In this document: positions 26,459 through 35,796 of the stretch, one piece after another
Position numbering within the stretch: the stretch's first letter is position 1
How the letters are laid out: each line of letters opens with the position of its first letter
From: Haloechinothrix halophila YIM 93223
GTDB lineage: Bacteria; Actinomycetota; Actinomycetes; Mycobacteriales; Pseudonocardiaceae
Assembly (NCBI RefSeq): GCF_000504245.1
Contig: NZ_KI632509.1
Coordinates: 4,181,502-4,245,501 of the forward strand
Reading direction: 5' to 3'
Length of the DNA stretch: 64,000 bases
Notes under the pieces: model-generated
Told to the model about the DNA's origin: nothing
Databases searched by the model: none
What the model saw: the letters and a program-made list of their open reading frames with translations, nothing else
Position numbers and translations under genes: made by a program

Positions 26459-29400
26459 CGAGCACCGCGAACACCACCGGATGAGCACGGTCATTGACGG
26501 TCGTCACCCACGTCGCGATCCTGACCTCGCCCGCAGCGAGGGACACCCAGCCATCGGGATGGACGCGGTCGACGGCCAGCGACTGGGTCATCAGTCCGGT
26601 CTTGCGTACGCACTCCATCGCGCTCCAGACCCGCGTCCCGGTGATGGCGCTGGACTCGCCGGTCTCCGCTCCGATCTGCTCGGCCACCGCCAAGAGCTCC
26701 GCGCCGAGCAGTGCCGTCCAGTCCTCGTCCTCCCGGTCGATCGCGGCCTCGACGTCACAGGTCAACTCGCCCTGTCCGGCGACGACAACGGTGAGACCCG
26801 CGCCGTGGGACGCGGAGATCTCCGCACCGTCGACCTCCGGCTTGCCGTCCGGCCGGTAGTGAACCGTGACATCGCGGTCCAGCGCCCGCCGCGCGGCAAC
26901 GGCGGTCTGTGCCCGCCTGCCCTCGGTGCCGCCGGTCTCGACGCCAGGCGGATCGGGCTCCACCGCGACCGCGAGGTCGCCAGCCAGCACCCGCTCCACG
27001 GAGCGCTGCAGGTACGGACCCAACATCGACGGCACCCACGGGCCAGCACCATCGCGCTTGCGGACCGCGCGCAGCATCAGCCCGTCCCAGCGCTCAACGA
27101 CCGCGCCGTCAGGGTCGCGCACCTCGATGTCGTAGACGTAGCTGTCGCCGTCCTGCGAACGCTCCCGTGCGTCGAGGAGCACGTACTCGGTGTCCTGCGC
27201 GTCGCGATCGGCCAGGTAGAGCCGCTCTACCCCCTGCGGCAGCAGCGTCGCGTCCGGCACGCAGCACTGGATCGCGTGCATCATCGCGTCACGCGTGCCG
27301 GGGTCGGCCAGCTGCCGCTGTTGTGGCAGAAACGGCGCGAACCAGGGGGCGTCGGTGGTCGTTGCGATCTCGGCCACCGCGTGCCGCGCACTGACCTTGC
27401 GGTAGGCGACGAGCCGCTGGAACCGCTTGCCCTGGAACAACACCCCGCCGTACAGCTCGGTGACCGGATCGACCGGGACCGGCGGAGACACCGCGTCGTG
27501 CGCGTCGAACTCGACGGGCACGTCCGGTCGCGGAAAGCGCAACGTCGCGCGGAAGTGGTCGGCGCTGTAACCGGTCTCCGCGCTGCGCAGCACGACATCA
27601 ACAGTCTCCGCGTCGCGGGCGAGCGCCGCGAGCCGGATCGTGGTCGAGCCGCCCCGCGCGACGATGATCGGCCGCAGGAACTCGGCGTCGTCCAGGACAG
27701 GAGACCCGTCGTGCCCGGTGAGCGCCGATGCCACCTGGGTCATGGCCTCCATGCCCATCACCGCGGGGAACAACAAATCGCCGTCGAGCAAGTGGTCGGT
27801 GAGGTACGGGTCACTGCCCTCAGATAGATCCGCCTCGGTCACCAGCTCGATGCCCGGATAGTGCACCACCGCCCGGTCGACGAAGCGGGTCAGCGGCAGC
27901 TCGCCGCGCTCGATCGGCAGCGTCGGCAGGCCGGACGTCCTGCCGCAGATGACCTGCACCGGCGCGGCGTCCGGGTCGGCGAGCAGCCTGCGCATCACGT
28001 CGATGCCCTCCGAAGTGGGGATCGGGGTGATGCCGTCGCGTTTGAGCGCCTCGACGACACCGAGCCGCTCCCCCATGCCCGCGCCGGACCACACCGACCA
28101 CTCGAGCGCCAACGCACGGGCGCCGGGATGCTCGTCGGCGAACCGCACCGTCAGCTCGGTCATCCAGTCGTTCGCGGTGGCGTAGTGCGCCTCACCACGC
28201 AGGCCGGCCCTGCCGATGATGCTGCCGAACGTGACAAGCAGCTTGATCCGGTCCGCATCGACAGCGTTCAGCACGGCACGCAGGCCGTCGATCTTCGGCG
28301 CGAGCGTGGCCTGATAGCTCTGCTCAGTGAGGCTGAACAACGCGCCGGGATCGTTCCGGCCAGCGCCATGCAGCACCGCCGTCACCGGGCCGTGCTCGGC
28401 CTCGATCGCGGTGACCACCTCCGCGACCTGCTCGGCCGAGGTCACGTCCGCCTGCTGATAGGTGTAGCGCACCCCGGCGGCGTCCATCCGCGCCAGGTTG
28501 GCGGCCAACTCGTCGTCGTCCTCCGGTGCGCTGCGACCGAGTAGTGCCAGTGTCGCGGCCGACTCGCTGGCGATGGCGAGCGCGCACTCGGCCGTAATAC
28601 CCTTGCCGCCGCCGGTAACCAGCAGCACGTCGCCGTCCCCGAGCGGCAAGTCGCCTGCGGCGGGTTCGGCCGCGGGCGGCGTGAGCACCGGTACCAGCCG
28701 CCTGCCATCGGCGTCGTAACGCGCTTCAACGAAGTCAGTGGTCGACGCGGCCTCAGCGACCACCCGAGCGACCGCCTGCTCCACAGCGGCGGTGTCGGAG
28801 GGCGTGACGTCGGCGAGGTCGACGATGGTCGTCTTGGCCGAGGGGTCCTCCAGCCGGAGCGTCTTGGCGAGACCGGATGCGCCAAGGCCCTGCTGCACCA
28901 CGACGAACCGCGTGCCGGTGGGCGCGGCCAGCACGGCCCGGCCCGCGTCGAGGAACAGCCCGGAGTGGCTGGCGTCGCAGTCGGGCGGCAGGCACAGCAG
29001 CACGCCGTCCCCGATGCCAGCGCCCGCGAGCGCGGCTTTGAGAGGCGTGGCCAGCACGTGCCCTTCCGGCGCGAACACCGTCCACTCGTTGTGCGTGGTA
29101 CCCGAGACGACCTCGGCAGCAGGTGGCTCCTGCGCCTGCCGGTAGCTGACCGCGAACGGGCGCACCCACGGCGCGACGCCAGCGACCTCGGCGCCGCCGC
29201 CGGAGTCGGTCTCCCGCGCGGTCTGCGCGAGCTCGTCGATCATCTCGGCCAGTTCGCCGAGGCAGACCGTCGCGAAGTTCGGCATGGCCTCAAGCGGTGG
29301 CCTGCCGAGCGCCCTGGTGACCTCATTGACCAGCTGACCGACGGTGATCGAGCTGAGATGCAGGTCGTCGAGCGGGTGGGTGTCGGCACTAATGGTCTCG

Positions 29401-32297
29401 ATCGGCAGCTCCACCCGCTCCGCGGCGAGCCTGCGGAGCAGTTCGAGCGTGGCGTCCGCCGCCGCGGGGTCCAGCTCGGGCGGTGCCGCGGCCGAGGACT
29501 GGGCAGGGGCGGACCCAGCCTCGGTCGCGGCACCGTGGTCAGGCCGCACGGCGCTCAGCTCGGCGGCGATGTCAGGGGCTTCCTCGCACGGGTTCGACAG
29601 GAAGGTCATCGCGCCATCGAGCGGCACGTCGCGCACCACCCTGCCGTCGAAAAGCGCATCGAAGTCCACATCGGACCCGACAACGAACGCGGCACCGACG
29701 ACGCCGAGCAACGCGCCAAGCGAGGCATTGTCGGTATCGACCGACAACACCGGCTTGTCCGGCGCGATGTCGGCCATCAGCCCACCGAGCACCTTGCCCG
29801 GCCCCACCTCGACGACGAGGTCCGCGCGCTCGGCCGCCTTCGCGGCGGCCTCCCGGAACCGCACGGGCTGCACTACCTGATCCTGCAGCAGCGCGCGCAA
29901 GTCGTCCGCCGCGTGCAGCACCTCACCGGTCACCGTGGACACGACGGGTCGGCTGAGCCGGTCGAAGTCGAACGCCGCCAGCTCGTCGGCCATCGCGACG
30001 GCCGCCGGTTCGACCGACGGCGAGTGGAAGGCGTGCGAGACGTTGATCCGTGTCGCCTGCATACCAGCGTTGAGCGCCTGCGTGCTGACCCGCTCGACGG
30101 CCTCAGCTGGTCCGGAGATCACGGTCTGCTGTGGACCGTTGTAACCCGCGATGACGACGTCGGAGTCACCGATGAGCTGCTCCACGACGTCAGGGGACGC
30201 GGCGAGGCCAGCCATCGCGCCGTCGCCCCTGCTGGCAGAAGCCATGACCGTGCCTCGGATGGTGGCAAGCCGCAGCAGCGCGTCCTCGTCCATCGCGCCC
30301 GCCCAGTGCAGCGCGGTCAGCTCACCGAGGCTGTGCCCAACCGCGGTGGCCGCCTCGACGCCGAGCTGCCCGAGCACCCGGAGCGCGGCGAGCGAGCCGG
30401 TGACGATGCGGGGCTGCGCGACGTTGGTGGCCACCTGGTCGCCGTCCGAGGGCAAGTTCGCGGCACGGAAGATGTCCTCGGCGACGGCGAAGCGCCTGCG
30501 GATCGCGCCGACGGCGCCGCGCCCCGAGCCCTGCCCTGGGAACAGGTACGCGATCCTCGGCTCGGCGGCGGTGGCGAGGAAGATGCCTTCCAGCCCGGAG
30601 AACACCGTCTGCTCGCCGTTGTCGATCAGCTCGATCAACCTGCCCAGCTTCCGCACCGCGACGTCGGGGCTGCTCGCCACGACAGCGGCGCGCACCGGTT
30701 TGCCGGACAACGTACCGGTCAGCGCGTGGGCGATGTCGGCCAACTCTGCCAGCGCCAACGCGCCGACGACCTCGCGTATCTCGGCGATACGCGTACGCAA
30801 CTGCTCGACGTCGTCGGCGTCGAACACCAGCAGCTCGGTGTCCTGCCTGCCGCTGACCAGCAGCTTCGTGCGCTCGTCCAGTTCACCACGTCGGGTGGTA
30901 CCCGGCGCCTGTTCCAGCGCGATGTGGGTGTTGATGCCGCCGAAGCCCATGGCGGACACCCCGGCGCGGGCGGGGTGGTCGTCCGGCCAACCGCGCGCAT
31001 CGGTCGGCACGTGCAGTGTCGCGCCATCCTCCAGCAGCAACGGGTGCGGGTTGACCTGGCCGGTCGCGGGCGGGATGACCCCGTGGTGCACGGCGAGGGC
31101 CGCTTTGATCAGCCCAGCGACCCCCGCCGCGGCCTTGGTGTGACCGATGTTGCCCTTGATGGTGCCCAGCGCGGCGACCGGCGCCGCCGGGTCAGCGTCG
31201 CGCCGCGCGGTGGACAGCGCCTCGATCTCGGTGGCATCACCGACCTCAGTGCCGGTGCCGTGGCCTTCGAAGTACGACACCGTCTCTACGCCGTACCCGG
31301 CCCGCCGGTAGGCCCTGGCGACCGCGAGCCGATGTCCAGCGGCTTCTGGGCGGGTGATGCCGCCCTTGCCGTCGGACGACATCCCCCAGCCGGTGAGTGA
31401 GGCGTAGATCCGCGCACCCCTCGCGACGGCGTCCTCCTCGCGCATCAGCACGAGCAGCCCGGAGCCTTCGCCGGGCCAGAACCCGTTGGAGTCGCGGTCG
31501 TACACCTTCATTTCGCCGGTGGCCAGTGCCCCGGTCTTGGCGAAACCGATCACCTCGAACGGGTCGATCGACAGGTCGACACCACCGGCAAGCGCGACGT
31601 CGAGGTCGCCATCGGCGAGCGCGTTCGCCGCGGTGATCACCGAGAGCAGCGAGGACGAACAGGCGCCGTCAACGGTGTAGCCACCGCCGGCGAGGTCGTA
31701 GTAGTTGCAGATCCGGCCCGCGATGGTGTTGGCGAGCCCACCGGCGAGGGTGTCCTCGTTGATCTCCGGGAACGGCGCCTTGTAGCGGACCTCGAGCTCC
31801 GCGAGCAACGTGGCTGTCTCGTCGTCGCTGAAGCCCCGATCGGCGAGCGCGGCGGCGACGGTGCGGCGCACGTACGGCCAGCGCAGCCGCATCACGTTCG
31901 CACGGGAGAACTCCCCGGTCAGGCTGTTGCCGAGCACGACACCCGTCGACTGCTTCGGCAGTCCATCGCCGTCGGCGAATCCGGCGTCGGCCAGTGCCTG
32001 CGAGGCGACGTCGAGCGCGAGCCAGTGAGTCAGGTCGGTCGAGCGGAACGTGCTGCCCGCGACTCTGAACCGCACCCGGTCGAACTCGAAGTCGCGCAGC
32101 ACCGCGGCCTTCTCGGTGTAGAAGCGATCCGGCGCTTCTGGATCGGGCGAGTAGTAGTCCGATCGATTCATCCGCTCGTCCGGTAACCGCCGGAACGCCC
32201 GCCTTCCCGCCAGCACGTTCTCCCAGAGTTCACCGGGCGTGTGCGCATCCGGATAACGGAGACCGATCCCGATAACTGCGATCCGCTGGTTGTTCAT
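26454..32297 (-). CDS. Iterative type I polyketide synthase, enediyne (PKSE) class
   Basis: A 1947-residue megasynthase. Domain order matches SgcE: KS (residues 1-460, Cys in VDGACSSSLLSV, about 213, His in EGHGTGTEVGD and GNIGHTKAAAG); AT-like (about 590-880, Ser in VGHSLGELTALHW); ACP (about 950-1010, Ser in DDLHLSSITVGQLV, near 981); KR (about 1225-1400, VLLVTGGGKGITAECALAIA); DH (about 1485-1700, His in LTDHLLDGDLLFP); and a C-terminal phosphopantetheinyl transferase (ELTCDVEAAIDRE, WSAMECVRKTG), hallmark of the class. Relatives build a conjugated polyene from malonyl-CoA and self-activate their ACP. ATG 32297 was preferred to TTG 32309. The thioesterase follows, but the E3/E4/E5 families do not, so whether it yields an enediyne core or a polyene is open. 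Confidence 0.95.
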   Translation of the reverse strand: MNNQRIAVIGIGLRYPDAHTPGELWENVLAGRRAFRRLPDERMNRSDYYSPDPEAPDRFYTEKAAVLRDFEFDRVRFRVAGSTFRSTDLTHWLALDVASQALADAGFADGDGLPKQSTGVVLGNSLTGEFSRANVMRLRWPYVRRTVAAALADRGFSDDETATLLAELEVRYKAPFPEINEDTLAGGLANTIAGRICNYYDLAGGGYTVDGACSSSLLSVITAANALADGDLDVALAGGVDLSIDPFEVIGFAKTGALATGEMKVYDRDSNGFWPGEGSGLLVLMREEDAVARGARIYASLTGWGMSSDGKGGITRPEAAGHRLAVARAYRRAGYGVETVSYFEGHGTGTEVGDATEIEALSTARRDADPAAPVAALGTIKGNIGHTKAAAGVAGLIKAALAVHHGVIPPATGQVNPHPLLLEDGATLHVPTDARGWPDDHPARAGVSAMGFGGINTHIALEQAPGTTRRGELDERTKLLVSGRQDTELLVFDADDVEQLRTRIAEIREVVGALALAELADIAHALTGTLSGKPVRAAVVASSPDVAVRKLGRLIELIDNGEQTVFSGLEGIFLATAAEPRIAYLFPGQGSGRGAVGAIRRRFAVAEDIFRAANLPSDGDQVATNVAQPRIVTGSLAALRVLGQLGVEAATAVGHSLGELTALHWAGAMDEDALLRLATIRGTVMASASRGDGAMAGLAASPDVVEQLIGDSDVVIAGYNGPQQTVISGPAEAVERVSTQALNAGMQATRINVSHAFHSPSVEPAAVAMADELAAFDFDRLSRPVVSTVTGEVLHAADDLRALLQDQVVQPVRFREAAAKAAERADLVVEVGPGKVLGGLMADIAPDKPVLSVDTDNASLGALLGVVGAAFVVGSDVDFDALFDGRVVRDVPLDGAMTFLSNPCEEAPDIAAELSAVRPDHGAATEAGSAPAQSSAAAPPELDPAAADATLELLRRLAAERVELPIETISADTHPLDDLHLSSITVGQLVNEVTRALGRPPLEAMPNFATVCLGELAEMIDELAQTARETDSGGGAEVAGVAPWVRPFAVSYRQAQEPPAAEVVSGTTHNEWTVFAPEGHVLATPLKAALAGAGIGDGVLLCLPPDCDASHSGLFLDAGRAVLAAPTGTRFVVVQQGLGASGLAKTLRLEDPSAKTTIVDLADVTPSDTAAVEQAVARVVAEAASTTDFVEARYDADGRRLVPVLTPPAAEPAAGDLPLGDGDVLLVTGGGKGITAECALAIASESAATLALLGRSAPEDDDELAANLARMDAAGVRYTYQQADVTSAEQVAEVVTAIEAEHGPVTAVLHGAGRNDPGALFSLTEQSYQATLAPKIDGLRAVLNAVDADRIKLLVTFGSIIGRAGLRGEAHYATANDWMTELTVRFADEHPGARALALEWSVWSGAGMGERLGVVEALKRDGITPIPTSEGIDVMRRLLADPDAAPVQVICGRTSGLPTLPIERGELPLTRFVDRAVVHYPGIELVTEADLSEGSDPYLTDHLLDGDLLFPAVMGMEAMTQVASALTGHDGSPVLDDAEFLRPIIVARGGSTTIRLAALARDAETVDVVLRSAETGYSADHFRATLRFPRPDVPVEFDAHDAVSPPVPVDPVTELYGGVLFQGKRFQRLVAYRKVSARHAVAEIATTTDAPWFAPFLPQQRQLADPGTRDAMMHAIQCCVPDATLLPQGVERLYLADRDAQDTEYVLLDARERSQDGDSYVYDIEVRDPDGAVVERWDGLMLRAVRKRDGAGPWVPSMLGPYLQRSVERVLAGDLAVAVEPDPPGVETGGTEGRRAQTAVAARRALDRDVTVHYRPDGKPEVDGAEISASHGAGLTVVVAGQGELTCDVEAAIDREDEDWTALLGAELLAVAEQIGAETGESSAITGTRVWSAMECVRKTGLMTQSLAVDRVHPDGWVSLAAGEVRIATWVTTVNDRAHPVVFAVLA

Positions 32298-32612
32298 GCT
32301 CGGTGACAACCTTCCGTCCTTGCCCGCGTTTTCCGCTGCGACACAACTGCAGCCGACCCCGCGTTCAACCGTGGCGCGATTCCTGCGCTCCGGTGTCGTC
32401 CGTGGTCACAATCCACCATGCCGGACGTCTCGACCAGCGTCTTCTCCGAACCTGCCCGGCAGATGAATCCGCGCGGCGAATCCGCTACCTCTCCTGGAAT
32501 GCGCATTTCCCGTTAATTGTGGAAACACCATTGGAAGGGCATTGCCACATCGCTACTCTCGCCACGGGAGTGTTTCATTTCTGGCGTTGACGAAGTATTG
32601 GGAGCGGTCATT
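32298..32612. promoter_or_regulatory. 315-bp divergent promoter region between PKS and P450 genes
   Basis: The only space from which the long leftward PKS unit and the rightward P450 can both start. It is less GC-rich than the genes, especially around 32498-32545, and contains the perfect palindrome AATGCGCATT (32498-32507). No hexamers could be assigned with confidence. Confidence 0.5.
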
Positions 32613-33833
32613 ATGGAGAATCACTGTCCTGTCGCACTCGACACGACGGGAGCCGATATCCACGCCGAGACGGCGCAGTTGCGCAAGCTCGGCCCCGCCG
32701 TCCAGGTCGAGCTGCCCGGCGGTGTCGTCGCGTGGTCGCTGACCGGCCACGACGCCATCCGCACGGTGCTGACCGACTCGAGGGTGACCAAGAGCGCCCG
32801 CAACCACTGGCCCGCGTTCATCAACGGCGAGATCCCGCCCGACTGGGAGATGATCAGCTGGATCGCGATGGACAACATGGTGACGGCCTACGGCAAGGAC
32901 CACGTCCGGTTGCGGCGGCTGGTCGGCAAGGCGTTCACCCCGCGTCGCACCGAAGCGATCCGGCCACACATCGAGGCGCTGACCAACTCGCTCATCGAGT
33001 CGCTGGCCGCCACCCCCGCAGGCGAGGTCGTCGACCTGCGGGAACGGTTCGCCTATCCGCTGCCAGCCATGCTGGTCGCCGACCTGATCGGCATGTCGGA
33101 GGACGCCCGAGCCAAGACCGCGAAGGTGATCGACATGATGGTCGACACAACGGTCACCCCGGAGCAGGCGCAGTCGATCCTGCTCGGCTGGCGCGGCGCG
33201 ATGGCCGAGCTGATCGCGGCCAAACGGGAGAACCCTGGTGAGGACATCACCAGCGACCTGATCGCCGCGCGCGACGAGGACGGCTCTCGTCTGTCCGAAG
33301 AGGAGCTGACCGACACGATCTTCGCGATCCTCGGCGCCGGTTCCGAGACCACGATCAATTTCTTCGACAACGCGATCACCGCGCTGCTGACCCACCCCGA
33401 GCAGCGGTCGCTGGTCACCGCGGGCGCGATCGCGTGGGAAGACGTCATCGAGGAGACGCTGCGGGCACAGTCACCGCTGGCCCAGCTGCCGCTGCGTTAC
33501 GCCGTCGAGGACATCGAACTGGACGGCGTGACGATCCCGCAGGGCGACCCGATCCTGGTGAACTACTGCGCGATCGGCCGCGACCCCGAGTTGCACGGCG
33601 ACAGTGCCGACGTCTTCGATATTACCCGCGAGAACAAGGACCACCTGTCATTCGGTCTCGGCCCGCACTACTGCCTCGGCGCGGGTATCGCGAGGCTGGT
33701 CGCCAAGATCGGGCTGTCGACGTTGTTCGAGCGTTTCCCCGACCTGCGGCTGGCGGTGCCACCCGAGGAACTGCGGCCGCTACCGACGTTCATCATGAAC
33801 GGCCACCAGAGCCTGCCGGTGCTGCTGCGCTGA
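32613..33833 (+). CDS. Cytochrome P450
   Basis: A 406-residue bacterial P450. The I-helix carries ILGAGSETTINFF in place of the usual AGxDTT, the K-helix ExxR is in VIEETLRAQSPLA, and the heme-Cys loop is FGLGPHYCLGAGIARL. ATG 32613 (MENHCPVALDTTG) has GGGAG eight bases upstream and gives normal length; an in-frame ATG at 32517 does not. Transcribed alone, divergently from the PKS. C-1027 also has a P450 (SgcE7) near its PKS. Likely tailors the polyketide, but regiochemistry cannot be predicted. The Glu replacing the usual Asp in the I-helix is uncommon and may affect oxygen activation. Confidence 0.93.
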   Translation: MENHCPVALDTTGADIHAETAQLRKLGPAVQVELPGGVVAWSLTGHDAIRTVLTDSRVTKSARNHWPAFINGEIPPDWEMISWIAMDNMVTAYGKDHVRLRRLVGKAFTPRRTEAIRPHIEALTNSLIESLAATPAGEVVDLRERFAYPLPAMLVADLIGMSEDARAKTAKVIDMMVDTTVTPEQAQSILLGWRGAMAELIAAKRENPGEDITSDLIAARDEDGSRLSEEELTDTIFAILGAGSETTINFFDNAITALLTHPEQRSLVTAGAIAWEDVIEETLRAQSPLAQLPLRYAVEDIELDGVTIPQGDPILVNYCAIGRDPELHGDSADVFDITRENKDHLSFGLGPHYCLGAGIARLVAKIGLSTLFERFPDLRLAVPPEELRPLPTFIMNGHQSLPVLLR

Positions 33834-33921
33834 GTGTGCGGGGGCCGTGCCGCCGAGGCACGGCCCCATGGCACAGCCCCCGCACCAGCCCGCTCGCGAG
33901 CCGCCGTCCCCCAGCACAACG

Positions 33922-33957
33922 AAAAGACCTTCCGGCGATACAGCCGGAAGGTCTTTT
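33922..33957. terminator. Bidirectional terminator between P450 and SgcJ-like genes
   Basis: AAAAGACCTTCCGGC (33922-33936) pairs with GCCGGAAGGTCTTTT (33943-33957) across a 6-base loop, giving a T-run on either strand. Its core CCTTCCGG/CCGGAAGG is shared with the terminators at 2193 and 4158. Confidence 0.9.
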
Positions 33958-33970
33958 CGCGTGGCTGGCC

Positions 33971-34396
33971 TCAGAACCGGGGGCTGTTCTGATAGGCGGC
34001 AAGCCGCCACTGTCCGTCCCGTTTGACGACGAGCCAGGACGCCCGAATGGCGCGTTCATCGGCCACTTCGGACTCGCCCTTGTGCATGACGCCGCCGGCG
34101 GTGAGCAGGATCGCCACGTCGGGTGCGAGGAAGCGCAGGTCGACCGGCTTGCCGGTCACCTGGGTGCCCTGGTACTTGCCCGCGAACGCCTCAGCCATGT
34201 AGGCACGGATCTCGTCGGCGCCCTTGCGGTAGACGCCGGGCAGGATCATGGTGGCGTCCTCGGTGAACACCGAGGCGAAAGCGTCGGCGTCGTGGTAGGC
34301 CCACGCCGCGACGACTCGCTGGGTCAGCGAGGCGACCGCTGCCTGGTCGGCGTCGGACGGGCCGGTCTCGGCCCTGGTGTCGGCTGTGGTGGTCAT
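33971..34396 (-). CDS. SgcJ/EcaC-family SnoaL-like protein
   Basis: A 141-residue NTF2-fold protein: AVASLTQRVVAAWAYHDADAFASVFTEDATMILPG, then YMAEAFAGKYQGTQVTGKPVDLRFLAPDVAILLTAGG and RASWLVVKRDGQWRLAAYQNSPR. This is the SgcJ/EcaC family, named after an uncharacterised protein of the C-1027 enediyne cluster; homologues recur in enediyne loci. The biochemical role is not established (cyclase-, isomerase- or binding-like roles are all possible in this fold). It lies 27 bases after the flavin monooxygenase gene and is probably co-transcribed with it. Confidence 0.85.
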   Translation of the reverse strand: MTTTADTRAETGPSDADQAAVASLTQRVVAAWAYHDADAFASVFTEDATMILPGVYRKGADEIRAYMAEAFAGKYQGTQVTGKPVDLRFLAPDVAILLTAGGVMHKGESEVADERAIRASWLVVKRDGQWRLAAYQNSPRF

Positions 34397-34423
34397 GGTG
34401 TCCTCCCTGTCGTCGGCTGCTCG

Positions 34424-35605
34424 TCAGATGTAGGTCGTGTTGGGCTCGAGCCCGCACAGCACCCGGCCGTACAGCTCGGCGTTGGTGTTCGGGTGCATGA
34501 GGGCGTGCAGGTTGACGGCCTGGATGTCGCGGTTGATCCGCTGGATCGGCACGTCCTCGTAGATCGAGGAGCCCCCGCTGGCGGTGTTGTAGATGTCCAC
34601 CGCTTCCTTGGTGAGCCGGACGACGGCACCCATGTCGGCCCGCGCCCGCGCCCGTTCCTCCAGCTTCCACTCGGCACCCGCCTCGGCTTTGCCGTCGACC
34701 AGCGACGTGAGCCGGTGGGCGTGGAACTCGGCCTGGTCCAGCTTCAAGGCCGCGTCGGCGACCTGCAGATGGGTCAGCGGGGCCTCGCGCTGGCTCTCGT
34801 AGCCGGTGTAGGTGATCTTGCGGTTCGGCAGCCGCTTGAAGAACGCGTCGGTGGCGGCCTTACCGAGACCGACCACGGTACCGACCGAGGACGCCGACGC
34901 CACCGGCAGCAGCGGGGCACGATAGATCGCCGAGTTCTTGTTGATCGTCGAAGCGATCTGTCCCTGCACCACGGACGGCAGCGGCAGGACGCGCTCGGCG
35001 GGGATGAACAAGTCCTTGGCGACGGTGCTGACGCTGCCGGTGCCGCGCAGGCCAGCCGTGTGCCAGTCGTCGACGACCAGCAGATCCGACATCGGGACAA
35101 GCGCCATGATCGGGTACGGCTCAGACTCGCCGTCGGCAAGGATCGCGATGATTTCCTGCCAGTGGCTGTGGTGCGCCCCTGAGATGAAGCCCCACTTGCC
35201 GTTGACGACGACACCGCCGTCGGCGGGCGCGGCCATCGCCGATGGGCTCAGCGTGCCACAGATCCGCACGTCGGGGGTCGAGAACACCTCGTCCTGCACC
35301 TCATCGGGGAACAGGCACGTCATCCAGGTCGGAATCCAGTACACCGAGGCGGTCCACGCGGCCGCGCCGTCGCCTCTGCCAAGCTCGGTCGCGACGTCGA
35401 CCAGTGTCGCCGTGTCGGCCTCGTAGCCGCCGTAGCGCCGCGGGGTACGTAGCCGGAACACGCCCGCGTCGGCGAGCGCGTCGATCGCATCCGGGTGGAT
35501 GCGCCGATTCTGCTCGGCCCACGCCGCGTGCTCGTGCAGCACGTCCGCCGCATCGGACGCACGGCGCACCAATTCCTCGCGTGTCGGTATTTCGGGAGCG
35601 GACAA
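34424..35605 (-). CDS. Flavin-dependent monooxygenase of the acyl-CoA dehydrogenase fold (HsaA/DszC type)
   Basis: A 393-residue group D flavin monooxygenase. It starts REELVRRASDAADVLHEHAAWAEQNRRIHPDAIDAL, has FRLRTPRRYGGYEADTATLV and RGDGAAAWTASVYWIPTWM in the N-terminal domain, the beta domain GGVVVNGKWGFISGAHHSHW, and the C-terminal helical domain ending IYEDVPIQRINRDIQAVNLHALMHPN. It lacks the catalytic Glu of true acyl-CoA dehydrogenases. The TTG start has AGGAGG upstream. Such enzymes use FADH2 from a partner, here probably the reductase at 25220-25843, to hydroxylate aromatic or amine substrates. Substrate unknown: the polyene or the beta-tyrosyl group are candidates. Confidence 0.85.
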   Translation of the reverse strand: MSAPEIPTREELVRRASDAADVLHEHAAWAEQNRRIHPDAIDALADAGVFRLRTPRRYGGYEADTATLVDVATELGRGDGAAAWTASVYWIPTWMTCLFPDEVQDEVFSTPDVRICGTLSPSAMAAPADGGVVVNGKWGFISGAHHSHWQEIIAILADGESEPYPIMALVPMSDLLVVDDWHTAGLRGTGSVSTVAKDLFIPAERVLPLPSVVQGQIASTINKNSAIYRAPLLPVASASSVGTVVGLGKAATDAFFKRLPNRKITYTGYESQREAPLTHLQVADAALKLDQAEFHAHRLTSLVDGKAEAGAEWKLEERARARADMGAVVRLTKEAVDIYNTASGGSSIYEDVPIQRINRDIQAVNLHALMHPNTNAELYGRVLCGLEPNTTYI

Positions 35606-35796
35606 TGCAGCCTCCTAGGTCGCGCACTTGCCGACCGAGGCTCCCACTGCCTGAATACGACCCGCGTCTCGCTGATTGCGTTTTCCGCGAAACAGCCGAC
35701 AACGCAGGAGAACCATCCTCGGCGCCGCATCGCTACCGTTGGGTTTCGTGGGTTTCTCGCCAGAACGTCACCCGCCGAAGGAGGATTCGCACGGTT

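Noticed and set aside
28965-31400. Plus-strand open frame of 811 codons within the PKS gene
   Set aside because: It lies wholly antisense to the PKS domains, has no recognisable motif, and is the usual third-position GC artefact.
33434-35182. Plus-strand open frame of 582 codons from the P450 into the SgcJ-like and flavin enzyme genes
   Set aside because: It overlaps three well-supported genes on both strands and crosses a bidirectional terminator.
34424-35605. Treating the enzyme as a true acyl-CoA dehydrogenase
   Set aside because: It lacks the C-terminal catalytic Glu motif seen in 54893-56053 and matches the flavin monooxygenase branch of the fold.
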